A stretch of DNA of 64,000 nucleotides. It comes from Aspidiotus rigidus. Its lineage: Eukaryota; Arthropoda; Insecta; Hemiptera; Diaspididae. The translations under genes and the position numbers were made by a program. Of the stretch, positions 9,628-19,439 are shown piece after piece. The DNA lies in the NCBI GenBank assembly GCA_035079385.1, contig JAVHKY010000013.1, forward strand, positions 11,716,001 through 11,780,000. Direction: 5' to 3'. Position 1 is the first letter of the stretch; every line of letters starts with the position of its first letter. The notes below the pieces were generated by a model. That model was given only the letters and a program-made list of their open reading frames with translations. It searched no databases and was not told the origin of the DNA.

Positions 9628-9878
9628 CGACCAATAAAAATCGACTCGAAAAGTTTTTTCAAGGGGATGTTTTTAGGGTGTTCATTTCGCGATCGCGTGC
9701 TATTATTGATTCGAGACAAATGAAACGCGCCTACAGAGTGTCTAATTCTCGTGTAAACGAGCGTACCTCTCGCTTCCGGTCCACAAAGATCGTGGACTCG
9801 ATGTACATAAGGATTACCGATGTTCCCAATCAAAGATTACGATTTTAATTATTTTTTTCCGGAACGAAAAAAAAAAGG
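9628..9878. repeat. Dispersed repeat D1, copy 2
   Basis: This is a direct copy of 2336-2596, diverged by substitutions and small indels, ending in an A-rich run (about 9869-9878). Confidence 0.7.
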
Positions 9879-10944
9879 TTCAAGAATTTGCGATCACCAG
9901 TAAATTAACGGTTAACATTTTTTTTTCTTTCTTCTTTCACTTTCTCTCTTTCACGCTCCAGTTTACTTAATTTAGGTGAGCAATTGTAAAAACCGAAAAA
10001 GCGAAGAGGGAGAAAAAATAAAGAACACCGCGTTAATAACAATACAGAGAAAGAACAACGAAACAAGAGGAGTGAGCGAGTCTTAAGGAATAAAAAGCAA
10101 ATATTTGGTTGTTGGTTGGGATTTTCGCGAGAGAGAAAAAGACGCGGACGCGGAGGAAAAAGCGCAACATCGAAAAGCCTGAAAAGAAACATTCAATCTT
10201 CTTCTTCTTCATATCTCATTTAATTTGATTCAAGTTGAAAAATCTTTTCGGTCGCTTTCAAGGAGTGAAGCGGCAACCGTTTTAATTAAACTATCATAAA
10301 ACCTTTCTCTTCGTATTCTACGCCTCGTTTCTTTCTCGCAGGCGTCCTCTCTCGCTCTCCCTCCATCTCACTCGACCTCTCTCTCTTGTTTTTTTGCAGA
10401 ATATTATACACCCGTAGATATACGCGCGTCCTCGCGGTATCCAGAGACTTATACAATTTTGACGAGGTCTGCGTACTACTCGTTGCAAAAATATTATATA
10501 GCGCCTTCGTTTTTAATTTCGGTAGATTGGAAATAGTAAAAATTGCGTGCGAGGCAGCGAGGAAATTAAGAATTCAAAAGTAGAAAGCGAACCAGGTGAT
10601 ACTTGCCAAGTTCTAGTCGTCTTTGTAAACGAAGGATGGTACTCGTAGACCCAAGGGGAAGCGAAATTAATGCATCCTAATAAAAAAGGGGTGATTGAAG
10701 AAAGCAAGAACGTACTAAGAAAGTATTCAGAAGCCAGCAATTAGCGAAAACTTATTTCCCGCTGTTGGAAAAATACATCGAGAATTTTCAGGATCTCAGA
10801 TTACGTGTGGCGACAAAGAGATTTTATGAGTTTATTATCTGACGACTACTCTTGTCTATTTTCTGTACATCAGTTTCTCATTTGTAGATCTCAACTCTCA
10901 ACTCCTCTGTCATGAGGGCAGTGAACTCGTATGGAAAGGAAACC
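9879..10944. other. No gene seen; purine/pyrimidine-rich tracts
   Basis: There is a CTTCTTCTTCTTC run at 10199-10211 and a long CT-rich tract at 10335-10399 ending in TTTTTTTGCAG, which resembles a 3' splice site. The 60 open codons after it show no recognisable protein, so I do not call an exon. Confidence 0.4.
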
Positions 10945-11250
10945 TGAACATTAATCACAGGATTCGACTGTAATCAATGGATACTCTTGAACTCCCCACA
11001 TCAAACTTTTAAAAGGCAAATGCCTAATCTCTCTTAGCGTCCTGAAGTATCTGTCCCACACTAGTACTGATTGGAGTCGCAGGCTGCTCCTTCAGATATA
11101 CAATTCTCTGATTCGCTTTCAACTCGACTATGGGTCTCCGATCAACAGATAAGCTAACAAATCCTCCTTATAATCATCGGATACCAGCCCTACGCTCATA
11201 ATTCCGCTCATTATCGCTGATCGCCAACTTTCTTCCGTCTAACGACTAGT
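10945..11250 (+). pseudogene. Non-LTR retrotransposon relic (RT C-terminal / connection region)
   Basis: Plus-strand frames show fragments such as LSHTSTDWSRRLLLQIYNSL followed by IRFQLDYGSP, the usual post-RT segment of I/Jockey-type elements (cf. 'lY..lvrs.ldYGs'). The DNA aligns with 36340-36740 and, inverted, with 3370-3476 plus 8103-8148. Here the site where PLE A inserted in the other copy is uninterrupted. Part of the GALRTSP region is deleted (around 11180). It is heavily decayed. Confidence 0.6.
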
Positions 11251-11504
11251 TTCTCGCGGCGCTGCGCATGTGCTGAACAGAATGACACGGATGAGATGAT
11301 CCTGTATCCTGCTTTTCTATTTTTTACAGCGAGAACACAATTTTCAATGTGAACTTCTTTTCTACGGCTTAAACGAAAGTTATTCGTGAATAACACATAT
11401 AAATCCTGAAATTTGAAAGCGATCAAAATATCGGTCGGGTTGTTTGCGAGATATAACTGAACAGACAAACTTTTGGCTTTGTATGAGTAACGAAGTCACC
11501 AAAC
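11251..11504. other. No gene seen
   Basis: Ordinary AT-rich sequence with no motif or repeat that I can identify. Confidence 0.4.
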
Positions 11505-11785
11505 AAACAGAATGCTACAACGACTCCAGGCAGACGTTGATTTGAGGTTGATTGAAAGTCGACCAGAGTACCGTACCAGGGAACTACAAATTTATTTGAA
11601 ATTGACCCATCAGAGGAGTCGATTTCAAGAGATGTCGACTCGAAATCGACGTCGAAATGAGATGGATTCTAAGACGACCCGCGTACGTTACCAGAGAACT
11701 GCTAATTGACTTGAAATCGACGTAACAGAGCAGTCAATCTTGTGTTGAAAATCGACGTCAAGTTGACAGTCAAAATGTTTCAATG
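11505..11785. repeat. S1 satellite block 2
   Basis: Two to three diverged S1 monomers: GTTGATTTGAGGTTGATTGA near 11527, AGTCGACCAG and GAACTACAAATTTATTTGAA, followed by GAAATTGACCC and AGTCGATTT. Confidence 0.8.
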
Positions 11786-12064
11786 AGCCACTCTTGAGGA
11801 CACATATCCTTCCTCTCTTCAACACGGGTCAGAGATACAATTTCAAATTAATGGAAGCAATCTCATCAGTTTTTCGTTAGAATATAGACTAAGAAGCAGG
11901 GAGCAAAGTTGACTAAATAATTTGAGAAACCAACAAATTACGAGTTACGAGCAACCTAGAAGACGGAGGCTATAAAAAATCTCAACTTAGGAGTGGACAG
12001 GGAGGAGACTTATTTTTGGAAGACGGAAACTACTGACCGCGAATACAAAGGGGAGTTCTTGGAA

Positions 12065-12250
12065 AAACCTCGATCAAAGGGCTACCAATTCGACCAGATA
12101 TAATGGGCTCCTCACTACCATTGTTTTTTATGTAATGGACCGCTAGGATGGATCCATAAGAAAGGAAGCTTAGATTTCGGTCAATTGTTTTTCATTTGAA
12201 AAAGTCGGAATTTCTTTTCCAAAATTCTGTCCAGGTCCATATCCCCGACC
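12065..12250. repeat. Dispersed repeat D2, copy 1
   Basis: Aligns in direct orientation with 15340-15540. Shared pieces include CTCGA.CAAAG, CCAGATAT..TGGGCT, TTGTTTTTCATTTGAAAA-like sequence and CAAAATTCT.TCC. No termini are obvious. Confidence 0.55.
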
Positions 12251-13439
12251 CCACTGAGACGAAGTGACGCTAAGTTTGTCTCAGATCGTACCATTAAATT
12301 TTTTGTCTATGCTACGATACCGTCCATTTCGAAGATAGTTGAGGTAGACATGCGAGGCCTTCCGAATAAAAAGACCAGTATAAGCGGAAGATTTGATAGT
12401 ATGAAACAGCAAAAACGTAGCAAGCACGAACGGAGGAAGGGGGAGGTTGCAGGTTCACAGCTCCTCAAACAGTTGGAGAGGAAGGAGACCAGCACAAACA
12501 AAAAACAAGACAGGACAGTGTAGTACAAATGTAACACAAACGATTCCATCAATATTTGTCTTAAAAATCTATAAATTGTGACCCGTCGCCAGGGACAGTG
12601 ACATCCAGTAAAAACGTAGCATCAACAATTCAGACTATTTCCAGACCAAAAATCGAAATAGAAGGCCTCAAATGTATGTCCACGCCCCGCCCCGGCGCAA
12701 AAGGAAAACTTGGCGGTACAATTCAGCACAAACGTAGCAAGAATTCCACCACAAAATTTGATGTGCGGAGGCTGGGAACTTGGTTTACTTCTATAAAAAA
12801 GAGACTTAGAGGTAGAGGGAAAAGTTGACTGAACAATTTAGAAAGAGACCAATAAATTACGAGGTGGAAGACACAGAGACTCAAGGGTGGTAAGCTCAAG
12901 TTTTATTTCAGTTTTAAGCCGTAAATAAGCTAAATCGAAACGATTTGCCACTCGCTTAATTAAGCGACTTAATAAGCGAAACAGAAGTTTAAAACCTAAA
13001 AAAGGCCCCGACAAAAACATGTTTTATACTTTCAGCTTCTAGCTTTAAGTTTAGGTTTTAAGTTAAAACTCAAAAGTTAAAAAAGCTTCAATTTCAAGCG
13101 AAAAAAAATTCTACTTCAAGTTTAAACCTTAAGCCCTAAAATTGAATCGCTTACCACCCTTGCAGAAACTACAAAAATCTCGATCGAAAATTCAGACGCG
13201 GATCCAGATGATCACTTTGGGAGGGGAAATAATTCAAAAAGAAAAAGTCTGAAGGAACTTTTTGTTTTCTTTTTTTTACATTTTTTTTGATACTACTACT
13301 TCTTTTTTTTTTTTTTTTTTTTTTGGGGGGGGGGGGAAGGAATTTTTCCAATTATCCCCCGTGGATCCGCGCCTGGAAAGCGGAGGGGGAGCGACTTTTT
13401 AACGGGGAAGCCGCTATGTGGTCTGTTTGAGGAAGGCAC
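12251..13439. other. No gene seen; low-complexity and weak repeats
   Basis: AAAAACGTAGCA-like words recur near 12412, 12605 and 12728. The segment 12960-13160 is a string of diverged TTTAAGTT / GCTTAAT words. A homopolymer junction (about 24 T then 12 G) sits at 13300-13336. No protein is recognisable. Confidence 0.45.
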
Positions 13440-13497
13440 ATCCTCGCAAAATGTCCGCGTCATTGATGTTCAACATCACTGTGACGTCATCAATCTA

Positions 13498-13662
13498 ATA
13501 AAAGGACTTGTCCAGACGAATATATCATAAACACAATAATGAGCTTGAAAGCACTGTCGTCTTAAAAATTTTTTTATTACTTATACGACGATCGACGTTT
13601 CGAACGTACACACGTTCTTCTTCAGGATCGATAAATGTGCTTTCAAGCTCATTATTGTGTTT
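13498..13662 (-). mobile_element. Foldback element 1 with hammerhead-like centre
   Basis: A 165-bp insertion in an S2 monomer, flanked by the 12-bp duplication GTCATCAATCTA (13486-13497 and 13663-13674). It has 26-bp perfect inverted arms (13529-13554 and 13637-13662) and a one-sided 31-bp tail (13498-13528). The centre contains a hammerhead-like motif on the minus strand. The layout (inverted arms, one unpaired tail, ~12-bp duplication) is the same as that of the two PLEs at 3.5-8.1 kb, so this is probably a non-autonomous PLE derivative. It encodes nothing. Confidence 0.75.
13597..13625 (-). ncRNA. Hammerhead-like motif in foldback element 1
   Basis: Minus strand: CTGAAGA (matches the CUGANGA core), one A, then a 6-bp stem GAACGT/ACGTTC with a GTGT loop, then GAAAC followed by GTCG. 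Both core strands are complete, and the pair next to the core is G-C as in known hammerheads. The single extra A between core and stem II is the only misfit. Stems I and III are not obvious from the flanks. Confidence 0.5.
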
Positions 13663-13797
13663 GTCATCAATCTACCTCACATCAGATTATGTTGCATAGA
13701 AGGAGGGAATCATCAGAAAAAAATCGTCAGCGTCCAATTTTGATGACGTCATCAACCTACGCTAGGTTGGATTATGTTGCATGGACGGAGGAAATCG

Positions 13798-14147
13798 CAG
13801 TGCTGCCATGAGTACGGATTTATCCGGATTTGTACGGACTTTTGGACCCGGAAAAAAAAGTACGGATTTTGTACGGATTTTTTCAGTTTTAACGTTCCGG
13901 AGCCAAATTATATCACTCCGGAGCGTTATACACGCTTGGAGCCGGTTCATTCCGTTTCGGAGTCAATTCATCCTACTCTGGAGCCGGTTTATGTTGCTTC
14001 GGAGCCAGTTCATTATGTTCCGGAGCCGGTTAAAATCCGTATTTCATGGGAAAAATCGGTACTTGGAAAAAAATCTGTAAAAATCCGTATTTACGATAGG
14101 GGAAAAAAAATTATTCGGATTTTTAGAAATATCACATGGCAGCACTG
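13798..14147. mobile_element. MITE with CAGTGCTGCCATG ends
   Basis: A 350-bp insertion in S2 with 13-bp perfect terminal inverted repeats (CAGTGCTGCCATG...CATGGCAGCACTG), flanked by AAATCG (13792-13797) and AAATTG (14148-14153), an imperfect 6-bp duplication. Other S2 monomers read GAGGAAATTGTCAG at this place, so the empty site can be reconstructed. Subterminal TACGGATTT words are inverted between the two sides. CAGTG ends recall hAT-type elements, but the short duplication leaves the superfamily open. Confidence 0.75.
13889..14034 (+). repeat. Seven ~21-bp tandem repeats inside the MITE
   Basis: TTCGGAGCCGGTTCATT-like units occur about seven times at 20-21-bp spacing. Because 21 is a multiple of three, two plus-strand frames stay open and encode seven-residue repeats (for example SEPVHYV, LEPVYVA). 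I see no start context, no homology and no reason to believe it is translated. Confidence 0.7.
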
Positions 14148-14605
14148 AAATTGTCAGAAAACATTCGCGTCTAACTTTGATGACGTTCTTAATTACATCA
14201 CAATGATGACGTCATGATTGTGATGTCACCAACCTACCTCATATTAGATTATGTAGTCTAGAAGGGGAGAATCATCAGAAAATATCCGCGTCCAACTTTG
14301 ATAATGTCATAATAATGTCACAATGATGACGTCATCAACCTACGTTAAGTTGGATTATGTTGCATGGATGGAGGAAATTGTCAGAAAAAATCTGTACCCA
14401 ACTTTGATGACGTTGTTGACAATGTCACAATGATGGCGTCATCAACCTACGTTAGGTTGCATTATGTTGCATGAACGGAGGAAATTGTCAGAAAAAATCC
14501 GCGTTTGACTTCGATGACGTTGTTGATGATGTCACAATGATGACGCCATCAACCTACGTTAGGTTAGATTATATTGTGTGGAAGGAGGGAATGATCAGAA
14601 AATAT

Positions 14606-14787
14606 TTACAAAAGTAAAAGAATAAAACTTGTCACGATGGAAAAAAAATGTAATTAAAATTTAAACATAAAAGGCACTGCCATTTTCTCTGACCCTGATG
14701 ATGAGTATGTCGACTCCGAAACGTCGGTAATTTTTTGATTTTAGTATTATATCGGATGGCAGGCCTTTTAAGTTTAAATTTTAATTT
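14606..14787 (+). mobile_element. Foldback element 2 with hammerhead-like centre
   Basis: A 182-bp insertion in another S2 monomer, flanked by GAAAATAT (14598-14605 and 14788-14795). It has imperfect inverted arms of about 31 bp (14651-14682 and 14757-14787, ending TGGCAGGCCTTTTAAG-like) and a one-sided 45-bp tail (14606-14650). The centre carries a hammerhead-like motif on the plus strand. The arms are unrelated in sequence to foldback 1, but the plan is identical. Confidence 0.75.
14695..14722 (+). ncRNA. Hammerhead-like motif in foldback element 2
   Basis: CTGATGA, one T, a GAGT/ACTC stem with a six-base loop, one C, then GAAAC and GTCGG. The core strands are present. A T/C mismatch separates core and stem II, which would weaken activity. 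Confidence 0.45.
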
Positions 14788-15010
14788 GAAAATATCTACG
14801 TCCAACTTTGATGACGTCATGATCACGTCACAATGATCACGTAATCAACCTACCTTACGTTAGAAAATGTTGCTTAGAAGGAGAGAATCCTCAAAAAATG
14901 TCCGCGTCCGACTTTGATGACGTCATCAACTTGTAACATCACCATATTAAGCTAGGTTAGGTTACGTTGTTCACAAGAATTCGTCTAGGTTAGATTGTAG
15001 GAATTCTTCT

Positions 15011-15339
15011 AGGCTAGATTATGAGAAAATATACGATTACCGAAAGAAGAGAATATTATATTTCATCCCGTAAAATACTTTTGTGATGTAAGCTCAGCAT
15101 ACATTTCCAAGGGTGGGTAACCGAAGAAAGATGACAGAGCTTGGAAAAAAAGGGTTTTTTCTTTATTCAGAAAAAGTTTCACCAAGTGTAGCGCATTTTG
15201 AGATATAAAACGTGTATAATTTTAGACTAGCTGTTTTTCAGGAGCTAGAAAAGTTTAAGGGTTTTAAGCTGCTATTAGGCTCTCAAAAAGGAAGAGTCGA
15301 CAGACCGCCATGAGGGATCTCAAAAGTTTTGAATCACGA
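15011..15339. other. No gene seen
   Basis: AT-rich sequence between the S2 array and repeat D2, with no motif recognised. Confidence 0.4.
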
Positions 15340-15540
15340 ATTAGGAAAATCTCGACCAAAGCGGTGAAAATCCAACTTTGAATATTCTAAAACCAACCAG
15401 ATATCGTGGGCTTCTCAGCGCCATTGCACTTGACATGACGCGCCGAAGGGGGCTTGGATTAAGGTCGAGTGTTTCTCCATTCAAAGAATTTGAACTCTCT
15501 TTTGCAAAATTCTCTCCTGGATCCGCCTTTGGTCCGTGAT
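15340..15540. repeat. Dispersed repeat D2, copy 2
   Basis: Direct, diverged partner of 12065-12250, including CCAACCAGATAT.GTGGGCTTC and TTTGCAAAATTCTCTCCTGG. Confidence 0.55.
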
Positions 15541-17942
15541 TTTTACCTTCATTCATCTTCTATATAACAAATCTCACGGAGTAATTTGACTTGCTTCCCG
15601 CTAGGGTACAAATTCTTTTGGCGATTAGTTGTTATTCCTAGAACAACGACCCCGGAAACACATACAAATATATGCAGGCAGGTATTATACGCAAATTACC
15701 GCGTTCTCGAGCGATGAACATACCGCGCCTTTCGAAACGAAACTCGAACGCTCTAATTAGATCTTTACAGCATCCAGGAAGCATAAATCACGTACGATAA
15801 TGGTCACCATTCGATACTCTCGTAAAATTCGCGTACGTGTCTCGGGCACACGTCATCGAGTATATCGTGAGCTACGTTAATGAAATTGGCCCGAACTCGA
15901 GCTATCGATGACGCTACGGCGCGGGGAGACGACTATCCGTACATACGTGTTTCGTTAAACGACTATAAAATAGATCGAAAATTACCGAATAAACGTCAGC
16001 TATACGGCGAATGAATTAATATACGCCAGTCTACATACTTGTAGTCATTGAGAGAGGGGTGTACGCGACGATACAGTTTGCACGCGAGTACTTTCAAAAG
16101 AAGGAGACCCTATTAATGGATTTATAATGCCGTCATCTCGGGCGCCTTTCGAGAATCCGAAAATAATTCACCTGTGCATTAACAAGATTATCGAGAATAG
16201 TGGCGGTTAGCGTAAGGAAAACGGCGTTCTTAAATTTGTTATACAACTCGAGTATTATATTTATATACGCGTCGCGTACACCGCGCGACGCCGAAATAAA
16301 AGTACCTAGTTTACGAAAAGGAGTTTAAAGGTTATCCTCCTTAATCAAGGCAGCTACACTCGACATCTTAATAAGCCCTACAAATCCCTACGCGCGCGAT
16401 ATACCGTGCACCTTTGGTAAAGAAATTACACTATTTACTTCATATAACCGAGTCTCTCTACACAAATACGAGCACAGCTCACCGCACATTATTAGCGTCT
16501 AAATACGAACGTGCGTCGAAAATTAAAATGAACGTCATCTAATTCGCCGAAATGCGGCTTAAAAGGTGTCTCGAATTACTGAAATTGTATTACATACTAC
16601 CACTGTGTACATAAAGTACATCGAGAGCAGTCTTTCGCAGATTTAGACAGGCCCCGCGTCGAACCCTCCTTCGCGCCCATTCGAATTCGATGATCCAAAC
16701 TAACGAAAATAAAAGAACGTCGCGCACAAATTACAGCAGTTCGAGACGCCAATGCCGAATTAGAGAATGGCGAACGGATTTATATGTACCGGAATGTCGG
16801 ACGACGATTCCGAGGCGGCGACGTCAACCCGCAACGTTAAGCTCCGCTCCGGCTAAATTGGGACATCAAAAAGGTAACTTCGTCGCGTTTTGGACACCTT
16901 TGCTAAATCCCCTGTATCGTGTACTACAGACATACACGCACACGGGCACGGTAACGTTAAAGCGACCTTAAATCGTGGATACACAATTCGCATAAAATGA
17001 AGGTTTTCAACCATGACGAAAACAGATTAAACAAACATTCTATTGAAACTAACTGAGGGATAATAATCCCGTTTATTGACAACATTAAGCACCCTCTCGC
17101 TGACGCTGTAATTTAGGAGCGCGCCGCGACGGTTTCCCTTCTCGCGCGCGGTCTGCCACAGGCAGCAGTGTCACCTGTACGTACATTTTTCGTTCGAGTG
17201 TAGATCTACTCGTTCTGGATTCAGAGGGGAGGGGGAGAGAAAAGGGATTAGTTGAGACAGAAAAATGAAGAAAAAGAATAGAGAGACAACAGCTGCGTCC
17301 TTGAGGCGTCGCGTACGACCTGCCTACGTATAGAAATTTTCGACCAGTCATCTTTTTTCCTTCTTCTTTTTTGCCATTTCACTAACGGAGGACACACTTG
17401 AAATAGTCTTTATCGTTATCATTCTTGTGTCTTCGGATAAGGACAATTGACGCTGTAGCGCGTTAAACCTCTTTTTTTTCCTTCCCTCCTCTTTCTTTTC
17501 TTATTACTAGAACGTGTTCGCATTTTGTTGTATTGTATAATATACACGCGAAAATGAGAACGCATTTTAAACCATAACAGAAGAACAACGCCTTAATCCG
17601 GTCTCGTCCTCTTTTTTTTTTTTTGCCTCTGCAGCACGCGTAAAAAAGAAATGAAAATAAAGGCCCGGTATAACCGTACGGATAGAATGGAACTGAGAAA
17701 AAAGGAACGTGCCGTTCAGACGCGTGAAAGAGTAGCGGGGTAGCGTAGCCCGACGTTTTAAGAACTCTTCATTAATTTATTAAAAGAATGATAAATTAGC
17801 CTTGTTATATGGAACGTTTTACGAATAATTTCTTCTAGGGCTGTTTTTCTTTCCAGACAGTCGAGCGTGAAGCGAAAGAGAATATAAGTGCGTTTTACTC
17901 GAGAAGAAAATATTTAGGGCAAGCCCCCCCTCTCCGACCTGT
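15541..17942. other. Single-copy CpG-rich island; no gene called
   Basis: Compared with the repeats, this stretch is rich in CG, TACG and CGCG words. It has no internal repetition apart from microsatellite-like tracts (polypyrimidine near 17350, T run near 17611). Open frames such as 16690-16971 (+) and 17085-17351 (-) are arginine-rich, as expected from CpG-rich DNA, and lack recognisable domains. It may be unique intronic or intergenic sequence. Confidence 0.4.
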
Positions 17943-18045
17943 CGACATGGACAAAATTTTTCCGAAACTCATCGTCTGCTTTATTTCTATCAACACTTTC
18001 CAGTAGCTGATTTGGCAGGTTCTGCATAGGATATCAACGATACCT
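17943..18045. repeat. Dispersed repeat D3, copy 1 (copy 2 at 18563-18665)
   Basis: Direct repeats about 620 bp apart share AATTTTTCCGAAACT, a CATCTGCTT.TTTC stretch and TGACTTGGC.GGT.-TGCAT. They frame a segment that includes an S3 unit. Confidence 0.55.
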
Positions 18046-18119
18046 TACATGGCTGAGGACAGAAAGAGTGAAGGTGGTGACCCACATTCCTATTCAAAGG
18101 TTTGAAAATGTAATCAAGA

Positions 18120-18470
18120 TCCTTAAAAGCTGTTTTATCGGAGGGTTTTCGGAAGAATGCCCGCCGTCCACCGTCCGATCGGCCGGCAACCTTAAGGTCG
18201 TTTAGAGGTCGAATTTCTATCATATATAGGTGGTAGGTAAAAGTTTTTTCCAAGTCCCCCTCTACCCTCCTATCATATATAGCTTGGAAATCAAAATTTT
18301 CACGTCCCCCTCTTATCACATGTAGCTCTCAAGTCTGGATCTATGATGTCACAATTTGATGACGTCATACGTCAGCCTTGTAACGTCACAATCTGATGAC
18401 GTCATAGATCTTCCATAAAATAGGTTCTCTGCTACTCCTCGTTAAACTCCGTTAAAAAATTCGTGACTTT
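18120..18470. repeat. S3 repeat unit (isolated)
   Basis: Contains CATATATAGCTTGGA, two exact TGACGTCA (18360, 18397) separated by GTCAGCCTTGTAACGTCACA, and TAAAATAGGTTCTCTGC. The preceding GCCGTCC..CGGCCGGC edge also appears at 39155-39180 and, inverted, at 30980-31010. It is a single unit of the family that is tandem at 39.77-40.25 kb. Confidence 0.65.
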
Positions 18471-18665
18471 TAAAAAATGACTGTTGAGCGGGAGACGGGA
18501 GGAGAGGGAGATGTCTCCCAAATTGATGTCGGCCGAAAATCATCTGAAAATTGACTTATGACTTTACAACATGAACTAAATTTTTCCGAAACTGAGTTCA
18601 TCATCTGCTTCGTTTCCATAAGACTTTTTCAGAAGGTGACTTGGCGGGTATTGCATCCACAAATT

Positions 18666-19439
18666 GAATTGGCCACGTAAAGATATCCTACGATATATGA
18701 GTGCGGTGATCGGGCTAGGTTACCAAATTCAACATAGATATGAATGGCTGAATGAAGAATTTTTGTAAGACTGAAGGAAATCAACCAAGTTTCTTGTAAA
18801 AGGTTTGAAAATGTGATTCAAGATCTTCGAACCTCGCGGGGGAAGGAGACCTTTCTTTTCAAACAGATGCTCAAGTTGGTAAATTGTACGCCCCCCTCTG
18901 AAAAAATGTCATCAGTTGAGAAGTTGTGCGTGAATTTTGGTCAATCGGTAGATTTTATCATTATTACAGATAAAAAAAGTTATCAGCCAGTAGGTGGCAA
19001 TCTCTCCCTTTATCCCCCTTTTGACGGCCTCGGTCTTCGCTATAAGTCAGGTTTCCAGTTGATATCAAGTCTTGTCTGCCTGTCGTTCTTTTGACATGGA
19101 AATGTCTAAACGGGAGAGGATGAAGTAGGACATGACCTTGACCAACCGTGGGGACTACACTGGGTGAGGCAAAATGATGTCACCACTCTTCCACCAGCTC
19201 TTACAGAAAAGTAGTAACATCATCACCTTATATACGAAGAGGCCTAGGAAAAATTCCGAGTTCGCACCTGGAATAGAGCCCAGGATCATAAAAATATGAC
19301 GTCAAAGTTTTCGCATAGAACAATACTTCATACGCGAGTAGTTAGTAGTAAAGCTACCAAACGTTTCTAGAATTATAGATTTCACATTCCTGGTTCCCTT
19401 TTCCCTCACGAAAACCTTTCCAAGAGACAAACTTCAAGC
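18666..19439. other. No gene seen
   Basis: Mixed AT-rich sequence with one TGACGTCA at 19307. The 93-codon plus-strand frame at 18813-19094 has no recognisable features. Confidence 0.4.

Larger units (their letters stand above)
13440..15010. repeat. S2 satellite, ~106-bp monomers
   Basis: Monomers share TTTGATGACGTCATCAACCTACG, here split as TTTGATGACG / TCATCAACCTACG, then TTAGGTTGGATTATGTTGCAT and GGAGG.AAT. CAACCTAC starts fall near 13672, 13757, 14233, 14337, 14442, 14550 and 14846. After removing three insertions the spacing is about 104-120 bp (one 85-bp unit). Exact TGACGTCA occurs at 13482, 13744, 14207, 14327, 14812 and 14918. The array is interrupted at 13498-13662, 13798-14147 and 14606-14787. 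Confidence 0.85.

Noticed and set aside
10335..10583. Polypyrimidine tract plus TTTGCAG followed by 60 open codons, a possible exon
   Set aside because: No donor, no partner exon and no recognisable protein; CT-rich tracts are common in these islands.
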